Below, piece after piece: positions 1 to 5,070 of a stretch of 9,959 nt of DNA (within the stretch, counting starts at the first letter, position 1; every line of letters starts with the position of its first letter). A program made the translations under genes and the position numbers. Under the pieces are notes generated by a model. It saw nothing but the letters and a program-made list of their open reading frames with translations. It searched no databases and had not been told where the DNA came from. Source of the stretch: an uncultured Chloroflexota bacterium (GTDB lineage Bacteria; Chloroflexota; Dehalococcoidia; SAR202; UBA11138); assembly GCA_913046025.1 (NCBI GenBank), contig CAJWRP010000046.1:1-9959 (forward strand), in the 5' to 3' direction.

Positions 1-54
1 CCGCCGAATAGGGGTTTTGCAGACCCCCGCCTTAGACCGCTTGGCTACGTCGCC
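1..54 (-). tRNA. tRNA-Cys(GCA), 3' end cut by window edge
   Basis: Read on the minus strand, this begins with the 5' acceptor strand GGCGACG, then TA at tRNA positions 8-9. A D-arm (GCC...GGC) and an anticodon arm GGGGT/ACCCC follow, with loop CTGCAAA, so the anticodon is GCA (plus-strand TGC at 18-20). After a short variable loop (TATTC) the T-arm begins and the window ends, so the T-loop, 3' acceptor strand and CCA are not visible. It follows tRNA-Leu(GAG) by about 15 bases, and the two are probably processed from one transcript. Confidence 0.9.
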
Positions 55-69
55 CGATATTATGATGCG

Positions 70-158
70 TGGTGCCGAGGAGGAGACTCGAACTCCTACA
101 GCCGTTTAAGGCCACAGCGCCCTCAACGCTGCGTGTCTACCAATTCCACCACCTCGGC
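70..158 (-). tRNA. tRNA-Leu(GAG)
   Basis: The acceptor strands GCCGAGG (152-158) and CCTCGGC (74-80) pair perfectly. The discriminator is A (73) and CCA is encoded at 70-72. The anticodon loop reads TTGAGGG, giving anticodon GAG (plus-strand CTC at 122-124). The long variable arm and the T-loop GTTCGAGTC are typical of class II tRNA-Leu. It is the first gene of a two-tRNA unit with tRNA-Cys. Confidence 0.95.
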
Positions 159-212
159 ATAGCTGAGAAACCCTCGATCCCATCAAGAAGTCAACGGCTC
201 CACAGTGTCTGA

Positions 213-241
213 ATTATAGCCAAGGCGATTCCCTGTGTCCA
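213..241 (-). promoter_or_regulatory. Sigma-70-type promoter of the tRNA-Leu/tRNA-Cys unit
   Basis: On the minus strand there is a perfect -10 box TATAAT (213-218), a 17-base spacer and a -35 box TGGACA (236-241), which differs from consensus at one position. Transcription would start near position 206, about 48 bases ahead of the mature tRNA-Leu 5' end. The rest of 160-320 holds no gene that I can see. Confidence 0.7.
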
Positions 242-320
242 CCGCGGCTGTCCGCATTCAACGTCGGTCTTAAGGACTCCAGGAGTAGACGCCCTGAGAA
301 TGCGTCGTGGGTGAAGCTCG

Positions 321-1121
321 TCAGTTCATGTGAGAGCCGCCACTCACGTTGAGCGCCTGTCCAGTGATGTTGGATGCGAGGTCCGACGCCAGGAACGCCG
401 CCGCGTTGCCGATATCTTCCGGTGTTTGCTCTCGACCAAGAGGGATACGCTCGGCCACGTAACGGTCGAAGACCTCTCGCTCGCTCATGCCCCGATCTCG
501 CTCGTTGACCTTCTCATATCGCGCTGCGATTCTCCGCCACATGGGTGTCCACAGGAGGCCAGGGCAGATGGCGTTGACGTTTATGTTGAACTCCGCAAGA
601 TCAACCGCTGCCGTCTGGGTCATGCTGATCACCGCAGCTTTTGATGCCGAATAGGGGCTGCTGGTTTTTGAGCCGAGCCTTCCTGCGATGGAGGAAATAT
701 TGACGATCTTACCGTACCGCTGCTGCATCATGTGGGGTGCCACCGTCTCGGTCACCCGTGCCATGCCTCGAACATTGATTGCGAAGATCAGGTCCCAGTC
801 TTCGTCTCCCGGCATCTCCCTGGATTCCCACCCGGGAGCGGCGATGACGCCTGCATTGTTAATTAAGATGTCGATCCGTCTGAATCGATCCATGACGGCA
901 CTAACCATCGAGTCCACCGAGGCCTGATCAGCTACGTCAGCCTCTACGGCGATGGACTTACGGCCCAGGGTCGCTATCTCAGCCGCTACCGCCTCTGCAT
1001 CGCTCATGTGTAGGTCCACGATGGCCACGTCCGCGCCGTTGTGCGCCATGACGAGTGCGATCCCTCTGCCAATGCCGCGACCTCCGCCAGTCACAAGCGC
1101 AATTTTATTGGTGATATCCAT
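321..1121 (-). CDS. SDR-family NAD(P)-dependent oxidoreductase
   Basis: This is a classical short-chain dehydrogenase/reductase of 266 aa, a usual length for the family; the substrate cannot be told from sequence. It has the Rossmann motif TGGGRGIG (residues 11-18), an acidic residue at the end of strand beta-2 (D36, which usually favours NAD over NADP), NNAG (88-91), the catalytic Asn in FAIN (N116), Ser144, and YSASK with Tyr157 and Lys161. The full tetrad is therefore present. The C-terminal TGQALNVSGG segment is typical of the family. I chose the ATG at 1119-1121 rather than an upstream start at 1247, because the extra 42 residues look non-native and a GAGG Shine-Dalgarno sits 8 bases before this ATG. 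That site overlaps the stop of the upstream gene (4 bases between genes), so translational coupling is likely. Confidence 0.93.
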   Translation of the reverse strand: MDITNKIALVTGGGRGIGRGIALVMAHNGADVAIVDLHMSDAEAVAAEIATLGRKSIAVEADVADQASVDSMVSAVMDRFRRIDILINNAGVIAAPGWESREMPGDEDWDLIFAINVRGMARVTETVAPHMMQQRYGKIVNISSIAGRLGSKTSSPYSASKAAVISMTQTAAVDLAEFNINVNAICPGLLWTPMWRRIAARYEKVNERDRGMSEREVFDRYVAERIPLGREQTPEDIGNAAAFLASDLASNITGQALNVSGGSHMN

Positions 1122-1125
1122 CGTG

Positions 1126-1716
1126 CTACCTCGTCGTGGTATAGGTCTCCGCCAGGGCGAAACAACAGGAACTGGCTGGGCCGTCAGGACCGGTGTTCTT
1201 GCGCCACCCGGGCCGCTCGAAGACCTCTCCGGGCGCCTGCTCTCCATCTACCGTGATAGTGGAGGCATCCGCGAACATCAAGACCGAAAATATTACCGCC
1301 TTGCCATCCGGGGCTGGAGGGAGATCGCCCATGATTACGGGCTCCACGAGGCTGCTCCAGGTTGCGACAATTCGCGTGTCATCGTACTCGATAACCCAGG
1401 ATGGTGATTCGCGAACGTCTCCCTGCCTGTAGATCCGGCCCTCTTTCACAGGCAGATCGACGTTGTTGAATGGATCGTCCGCAGCACCCGCCCTCACCCG
1501 CTCCATCGTAAATTTGTGCAGGTCGAGGCTGTCGCTCACAGCAACCGAAAGTGACGGCTCGCCCGGTATGCTGACCAGGGCGACGCTACCCTCGCCGGCC
1601 TCGCTATATCGGGTGTGGTAGACCCCGACTGACGCACTATTTGAGGTCTCGCCTGGCCGTCGTAGATACAGTATCCAGTGCTCGCCCGACCAGAGTAGCT
1701 TGCCGTCTCTGAGCAT
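1126..1716 (-). CDS. Hypothetical protein, beta-rich, 196 aa
   Basis: I do not recognise this protein. It begins with ATG at 1716 behind a strong GGAGG, 5 bases upstream. It has no signal peptide or membrane segment, so it should be cytoplasmic. The sequence alternates short hydrophobic runs with acidic and glycine-rich turns (for example SWVIEYDDTRIVATW around residue 107), which suggests a beta-sandwich or barrel fold. A CC pair lies near the C-terminus (about residues 184-185). It is the promoter-proximal gene of a two-gene unit, and its stop is 4 bases from the SDR start, so it probably acts in the same pathway or on the same substrate. The last ~70 residues (GEQAPGEVFERPGW onward) look less ordered. 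It is a real gene on RBS, promoter and coupling evidence; function is unknown. Confidence 0.75.
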   Translation of the reverse strand: MLRDGKLLWSGEHWILYLRRPGETSNSASVGVYHTRYSEAGEGSVALVSIPGEPSLSVAVSDSLDLHKFTMERVRAGAADDPFNNVDLPVKEGRIYRQGDVRESPSWVIEYDDTRIVATWSSLVEPVIMGDLPPAPDGKAVIFSVLMFADASTITVDGEQAPGEVFERPGWRKNTGPDGPASSCCFALAETYTTTR

Positions 1717-1757
1717 GTTGCCTCCACGCTGTTAATCCCGACCCACTACGCGCTGGG

Positions 1758-1786
1758 ATTATAAATGGGCTCATTTTCGTGGTCAA
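1758..1786 (-). promoter_or_regulatory. Promoter of the hypothetical-SDR operon
   Basis: The minus strand has -35 TTGACC (1781-1786), a 17-base spacer and a perfect -10 TATAAT (1758-1763). Transcription would begin near 1750, leaving a leader of about 35 bases before the GGAGG and ATG at 1716. It faces away from the phosphoribosyltransferase-like gene. On the plus strand only a possible -10 (TAGAAT, 1836-1841) is visible for that gene, with no convincing -35. Confidence 0.7.
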
Positions 1787-1863
1787 ATTAGGCACACTCA
1801 TTCCCGAGACGGCGCCCAGAGACTCCTGTCTATCGTAGAATGCTCGTACCCCGGAGGTAACTA

Positions 1864-2622
1864 TTGGGAAGCGTCAACGCACAACCGACGCCAAAAATAC
1901 TGTACGTCCACGACGATATCACCGAGGAGGCAGCCACGGATTTCGGAGTCGATTCTGAAGAGCATCGTGTCGCACGGCAACTCATTTCGATCGTCAGTCG
2001 AAACACGGACCGAGTGGTCTTTCTGAATTTTCAGACGCAAGTATATGCGCTTATCGAAGGGGAGCACCACGAGCCATTCGAGGTCGCCCTGGGCATCGGC
2101 GAGGCCCGAGAACGCGTTGCGAGACATGTACATGAACGAACCGGATGGTTCCCGGTCTTGCGTCGAGTGGACATCACCCGCGTTGAGGACGGGCGTGGCG
2201 GCTATTTCCTCAGAGGCACAGATGGCCGTTCATGGAAGAACCCGTTGCGAGGGATGGTGGTGGAAGGGAGCATTGCCGTTGTCGACGACACCGTATTCTC
2301 GGGGCTAACAATGAGCTCATTGTTGGACGCGCTGACGAGTAAATTGCTACCGATAGTGCGGGCATTCTGCCTGCGGGGAGTGACCGAGTCTATCTCCTTA
2401 ATTGGGGACAACGTACCCATCTCGTCGGGGTTTGCGGCCCCGGGACGGATACTGGGCGAGGTGAGCTTCATCAACGCGAGTGGTTTCGTGCGCTCTGTGG
2501 CGATAAGACGAAAGGGACAACCCTCACTGGCATTCTTCAAGAGGCCGGGTGGATTAGGGCCTGGTTCCCGGGCCATGCCGATGAAGTTGTCGAGATATGT
2601 CGGCGTCTCAACCGTCTCCTAG
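1864..2622 (+). CDS. Phosphoribosyltransferase-like protein, probably frameshifted near its 3' end
   Basis: A 252-aa frame starts with TTG, preceded at 5 bases by GGAGGT. The recognisable part is the PRPP-binding signature of type I phosphoribosyltransferases, AVVDDTVFSGLTM (about residues 138-150): a hydrophobic strand, two Asp, then a small-residue loop. No signal peptide or membrane segment is seen. The substrate is not identifiable; base salvage, a regulator or a specialised transferase are all possible. The last ~24 residues (GLGPGSRAMP...) look like out-of-frame translation. In the -1 frame from 2550 the sequence reads WIRAWFPGHADEVVEICRRL and ends at a TAG at 2631-2633, a far more protein-like amphipathic tail. 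The intact gene probably ran to 2633 with one more base near 2545-2552. This could be a real mutation or a sequencing error. Confidence 0.8.
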   Translation: MGSVNAQPTPKILYVHDDITEEAATDFGVDSEEHRVARQLISIVSRNTDRVVFLNFQTQVYALIEGEHHEPFEVALGIGEARERVARHVHERTGWFPVLRRVDITRVEDGRGGYFLRGTDGRSWKNPLRGMVVEGSIAVVDDTVFSGLTMSSLLDALTSKLLPIVRAFCLRGVTESISLIGDNVPISSGFAAPGRILGEVSFINASGFVRSVAIRRKGQPSLAFFKRPGGLGPGSRAMPMKLSRYVGVSTVS

Positions 2623-2633
2623 AGCCTCGCTAG

Positions 2634-2834
2634 ATTTTGTGGGCGACACGCCTCTCATGGTAGTAGCATGGAGAGTGGTATGTGTCGCGTCCACCCCCCA
2701 AAGCGCGCGCAGCGACACAGCACTCAGTATTCCCAGAGTGACAGGCCGATATTGACGATTAGTTCCTGGACAGGCGGGTTGTTGAAGCGTAGGGGCGCCG
2801 GGAAATATAGCCACGGCGCGCGGACCTGGGCTAT
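2634..2834. other. Non-coding spacer with an imperfect long hairpin
   Basis: No convincing gene is present between the phosphoribosyltransferase-like gene and the tRNA promoter. The clearest structure is at 2643-2688: outer arms GCGACAC (2643-2649) and GTGTCGC (2682-2688) pair perfectly, with an inner CTCTC/GAGAG stem and a loop around GTAGTAG. No T-run follows, so it is not a standard intrinsic terminator. GCGACAC recurs at 2712-2718. Confidence 0.4.
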
Positions 2835-2864
2835 TTGAACCGGTCTCGCTGGTATCCGTATAAT
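2835..2864 (+). promoter_or_regulatory. Promoter of tRNA-Leu(UAA)
   Basis: There is a -35-like TTGAAC (2835-2840), an 18-base spacer and a perfect -10 TATAAT (2859-2864). Transcription would start near 2871, about 64 bases before the mature tRNA 5' end. Confidence 0.65.
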
Positions 2865-2934
2865 ATTGGTGCGGCGCTTGTCGATGCTGGTTGGCGTACC
2901 AGTCCAACCGAGCGAAGAGCAAGTCGATGCACCT

Positions 2935-3022
2935 GCCCAGGTGGCGGAATGGTAGACGCGGCGGACTTAAAATCCGCTTCCCTTTATCGGGAGTGGGGGT
3001 TCGAATCCCTTCCTGGGCACCA
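2935..3022 (+). tRNA. tRNA-Leu(UAA), complete, integration target
   Basis: The acceptor strands GCCCAGG (2935-2941) and CCTGGGC (3012-3018) pair perfectly. The discriminator is A3019 and CCA is encoded at 3020-3022. The anticodon arm is GCGGA/TCCGC with loop CTTAAAA, so the anticodon is TAA. The variable arm is a TCCC/GGGA stem. Sequence from within the 5' side of the anticodon stem (2964) to the 3' end is repeated in direct orientation, imperfectly, at 9905-9959, as expected for a gene used as an integration site. Confidence 0.96.
2964..3020 (+). repeat. Left att-like direct repeat (within tRNA-Leu)
   Basis: Bases 2964-2979 (GACTTAAAATCCGCTT) are identical to 9905-9920. Bases 2992-3020 match 9931-9959 at 26 of 29 positions. 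Between these blocks the variable arms differ. Recombination in or beside the anticodon loop is a known pattern for tRNA-targeting integrases. Confidence 0.75.
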
Positions 3023-3063
3023 GTCTATATTGCGGTGCATACGTAAGGAGGCACTGTTTCTAT

Positions 3064-3085
3064 AACGCCCTCGTTTGAGCGTTTT
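3064..3085 (+). terminator. Weak possible terminator after tRNA-Leu(UAA)
   Basis: AACGC (3064-3068) can pair with GCGTT (3079-3083), with a small inner TC/GA pairing, and is followed by a short T-run. It is short and overlaps what may be the coding tail of the recombinase relic, so this is only a candidate. Confidence 0.2.
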
Positions 3086-3109
3086 GCCCCCATTTTGCCC
3101 CCAACCATC

Positions 3110-3235
3110 TCAACCTGCGGCTTCTACGACCTCTCCCATAGCGTCTTCAAAGCTACGGGCTGCTGCCTTCTGTAATCCGGGTACTACATGCGAGTAGATG
3201 TCCCCTGTTATGGCAATCGTTGAGTGTGTTGTCAA
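3110..3235 (-). pseudogene. Tyrosine recombinase, C-terminal remnant truncated by IS
   Basis: The minus-strand frame ending at TGA (3110-3112) encodes HSTIAITGDIYSHVVPG (from 3226), then LQKAAARSFEDAMGEVV. This is the C-terminal end of a phage-type tyrosine integrase: the box II His of the usual LGHSTIAIT motif, and the nucleophilic Tyr in DIYSHV. The frame is cut 9 bases upstream by the IS3-family element, and no N-terminal part is found on the far side of the IS, so about 90% of the gene is gone. Its C-terminus faces the tRNA, the usual position of an integrase beside its attachment site. It is not the same gene as the recombinase at 9078-9959, whose C-terminus differs. Downstream in another frame (3026-3110) comes GGKMGAKRSN, which resembles an integrase tail, so a further frameshift may be present. 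Confidence 0.8.
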
Positions 3236-3265
3236 TCAGCAAAAGTGGGACAGATCGGGACCCGA
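3236..3265 (+). repeat. IS left inverted repeat
   Basis: Starts TCAGCAAAAGTGGGACA. Over 30 bases it matches the reverse complement of 4729-4758 at 24 positions, including an 11-base identical core AAAGTGGGACA. Confidence 0.85.
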
Positions 3266-3276
3266 GAAGATCGTTA

Positions 3277-4250
3277 TTATGAAGAGGCCGTGGCGAGCTC
3301 CCTGAGAGTTCTATTGTAGCGTCGTCGCCGTTCGATAGTCTGGAACTGCACCTCCCTTCTCCGCTGTAGGATGCCTGCCCGCCTCCCGTTGAGTACGTCC
3401 GCGGGTGTCACGTTGCCCAGCACCATGTGATAGCGCTGGCAGTTGTAGTAGCTGACGAAGGCAGCGATGGCCGCCTCGAGGTCAGTCGGCACCTCATAGG
3501 GGAGCTGGTTGACGTCCCGCTTGATCGTCTGGTGATAGCGCTCGAGCTTGCCGTTGGTCTGAGGATGATAAGGCGTGGCCAGGATGTGCCTGATGCCCAC
3601 CAGCCTCAGGTAGTCCCCAAAGGCCCGAGACACGTAGCCAGAGCCGTTGTCGCTTAACAAGGAGGTCCTGTCTGCCACTGGGACCTCAGTCATGCCGGTC
3701 TTGTCGACGGCATCTTGGACCACCTCGATGAAAGAGTCTGAAGGTCATGTCCCGCTGGAGCTTGTGGGCCAGGACGAAGCGTGAGTAGTCGTCCAGCACC
3801 GTAACCAGGTCGTAGTATCCCCAACCGATCACCTTGAAGTAAGATGCGTCGGTGGCCCACATCTGGTGTGGGGATGTGGTCTTGCGGTGGTACTCCTTGT
3901 CTGCCTTCAACTGCATCTCAGCCGACTTCACCAGGCCTTCTCTGCGCAGGATGCGGTAGACAGTGGACTCGGAGACGGAAAAGCCCCGCTTGTCGGTGAT
4001 CCAGGCGGCCAACTGACGGCAGCTCAGCTCAGGCGACCGTCGTGCTACTTCCAGGACCGCCTGCCCCTCAGGTGGGCTCAGGCGGTTCCAGGGTGTTGGT
4101 CCACACTCCTGGCCGGCCATCAAGCCGCGGCCGCCTGAGCCACCGGTAATAGGTGCTCTTAGGAACGCCCAGGTTCTTGAGCACCTGACGCTTGGGCAGT
4201 GGTGATGCAGCTACGCTGACCAGGATCGTCGCCTTTTCAGCGTCGCTCAT
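3277..4250 (-). pseudogene. IS3-family transposase orfB (DDE), two frameshifts
   Basis: OrfB begins at ATG 4250 (MSDAEKATILVSVAAS), overlapping the orfA stop as ATGA. It carries an N-terminal helical region (KSTYYRWLRR) and an rve integrase core: the first catalytic Asp in MWATDASYF, the second in LLSDNGSGY, and Glu in NGKLERYHQTIKRD. The coding is split over three frames. The first break lies around 4098-4123, where RRPRLDGRP... runs out of frame and AGQECGPTPWNRL continues it; one extra base is present. The second is at 3741-3742, where one extra A (T on the coding strand) breaks RDMT from SDSFIEVVQDAV. Repairing both gives about 323 codons, the normal orfB size. The frame ends at 3277. Confidence 0.9.
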
Positions 4251-4654
4251 CCGTTGGTACCGACACCGGTCTGAGGCATCGGCATGACCGTTTTTTTCAG
4301 ACGGTACACCTCGAGGGATAGCTCGGCTACCAACTGCCTGAGCTCGCCGTTCTCCCGCTTGAGATCGTCGATCTCTTGGCGTGTGGCGTCTCTGGTTGTA
4401 TCCCGACTCAGACGCTGTTTGCCGGCCTCCATGAACTCTTTGGTCCACGAGTAGAAGTTGGCGGGTTTGATGCCTTCGCGACGACACAGTTCGTTGACGG
4501 TGACCTCGCGCCGGAAGCCTTGCAACGCTATGTGGATCTTCTCTTACGGGGTGTATTTCCTACGAGTCGCTGATCTGACCTGACGAACGAATCGTCTGGT
4601 GTCTTGGCTCCGTTCTTCTGCGGCCCGGTTCTTATCTTCTGTGTTCTCTGTCAC
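4247..4654 (-). pseudogene. IS3-family transposase orfA, internal stop codon
   Basis: A GTG start at 4654 with an AAAGGAG Shine-Dalgarno opens MTENTEDKNRAAEERSQDTR. The frame continues to RRKYTP, then meets TAA (4544-4546) at codon 37, then resumes as EKIHIALQGFRREVTVNELC. The residue before EK is usually Glu or a similar residue in such proteins, so a single base change probably made the stop. The rest has the helix-turn-helix (TVNELCRREGIKPANFYSW) and a leucine-zipper-like coiled coil (LKRENGELRQLVAELSLEVY), both standard for IS3 orfA. Translation could restart at the TTG at 4525 and still give a 92-aa HTH fragment. It ends at TGA 4247, overlapping the orfB start by 4 bases. Confidence 0.85.
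4291..4297 (-). promoter_or_regulatory. A7 slippery run for -1 frameshifting in the IS
   Basis: Seven A residues on the coding strand (CTG AAA AAA A). A -1 slip here leaves the orfA frame after YRLKK and enters the orfB frame upstream of its ATG, with no stop codon between. This is the usual way IS3-family elements make the OrfAB transposase. Confidence 0.6.
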
Positions 4655-4728
4655 TGTTGCTCCTTTCCAGGGGACATTCTATCCCCCTGCCAGGGGCTCA
4701 CCTTACCTACCGGTAGTCTCTGTTAATT

Positions 4729-4758
4729 TCAGATCCGAATGTGTCCCACTTTCGCTGA
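4729..4758 (-). repeat. IS right inverted repeat
   Basis: The reverse complement begins TCAGCGAAAGTGGGACA and pairs with 3236-3265 at 24 of 30 positions. Confidence 0.85.
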
Positions 4759-5027
4759 CGGTCTATAAAGGTGATTATAAGAACGGTTGTCCGATATTTC
4801 ATGACGCAGCACGATATATTGACCCGGAATGTATCTTTCGTTACACTATTCTACAGGCAGGTTGTCTTGGTTTAGCCTCTACTCGTTATGATATGGAGCC
4901 ATTAGAATGTTACAGATAGTGCTACGTAGTATCCCCTGCATCTGTAAAAATCTCCTCAAACGGGACAAGGAAGGGCCACGCGTGAAAAATCGCTGACGAG
5001 TCTAATCCACCACGGAGGCGCTTTCTT
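4759..5027 (+). other. Spacer and operon leader region with no recognised gene
   Basis: This region is more AT-rich than its surroundings. A plus-strand frame stays open from the IS end to a TAG at 4917-4919, reading YKNGCPIFHDAARYIDPE and onward with three Cys. It has no start of its own, I do not recognise it, and it may be chance or a gene remnant cut by the IS. From 4920 to 5027 nothing coding is evident. There is a GGAGG (5014-5018) followed by TTG CCT TAG, which is too short to call. Confidence 0.4.
4819..4847 (+). promoter_or_regulatory. Candidate promoter of the sulfur operon
   Basis: TTGACC (4819-4824), a 17-base spacer and TACACT (4842-4847). Transcription from here would give a leader of about 215 bases that includes the hairpin at 5028-5058. 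The -10 is only 4 of 6, so this is tentative. Confidence 0.3.
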
Positions 5028-5058
5028 GCCTTAGGCCGAGCCTAAGGCTTTTTTATTT
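5028..5058 (+). terminator. Intrinsic terminator or attenuator directly before the sulfur operon
   Basis: GCCTTAGG (5028-5035) and CCTAAGGC (5041-5048) form a perfect 8-bp stem with loop CCGAG, followed by six T (5049-5054) and ATTT. The Shine-Dalgarno AAGGA of the permease gene begins only a few bases after the T-run, and its TTG start is at 5071. There is no room for a normal promoter after the hairpin, so transcription of the operon must pass through it. Confidence 0.85.
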
Positions 5059-5070
5059 AAGGAATCGTAA

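Larger units (their letters stand above)
3236..4758 (-). mobile_element. Degenerate IS3-family insertion sequence
   Basis: This is a 1523-bp element bounded by imperfect inverted repeats and encoding an orfA (HTH) and orfB (DDE integrase core) in the two-frame arrangement typical of IS3-family elements. The A7 run on the coding strand in orfA (4291-4297) sits where a -1 shift would join orfA to orfB. All three damaging changes (a nonsense codon in orfA, two frameshifts in orfB) are single-base events, so the copy is inactive but fairly recent. No clear target duplication is visible: the flanks are ...GTCAA on the left and CGGTC... on the right. The exact ends could lie a few bases outside those given. 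Confidence 0.88.

Noticed and set aside
1121..1247. 42-residue N-terminal extension of the SDR frame
   Set aside because: It lacks an RBS, is Arg/Pro-rich, overlaps the upstream gene, and the family normally begins a few residues before the TGxxxGxG strand.
952..1407. 151-aa plus-strand frame
   Set aside because: It is antisense to the SDR and hypothetical genes, both of which have RBS and strong motif or coupling support.
2608..2922. 104-aa minus-strand frame
   Set aside because: It covers the hairpin region and the tRNA promoter on the other strand, has low-complexity content and no RBS; treated as chance.
4599..4919. 106-aa plus-strand frame across the IS right end
   Set aside because: Its first half is antisense to the transposase orfA start and the IS inverted repeat; only the part after 4758 could be a relic, and it is reported separately.
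4980..5027. CTGACGAG near 4993, resembling the hammerhead core CTGATGAG
   Set aside because: The GAAA box and the three stems could not be placed around it; one base of the core also differs.
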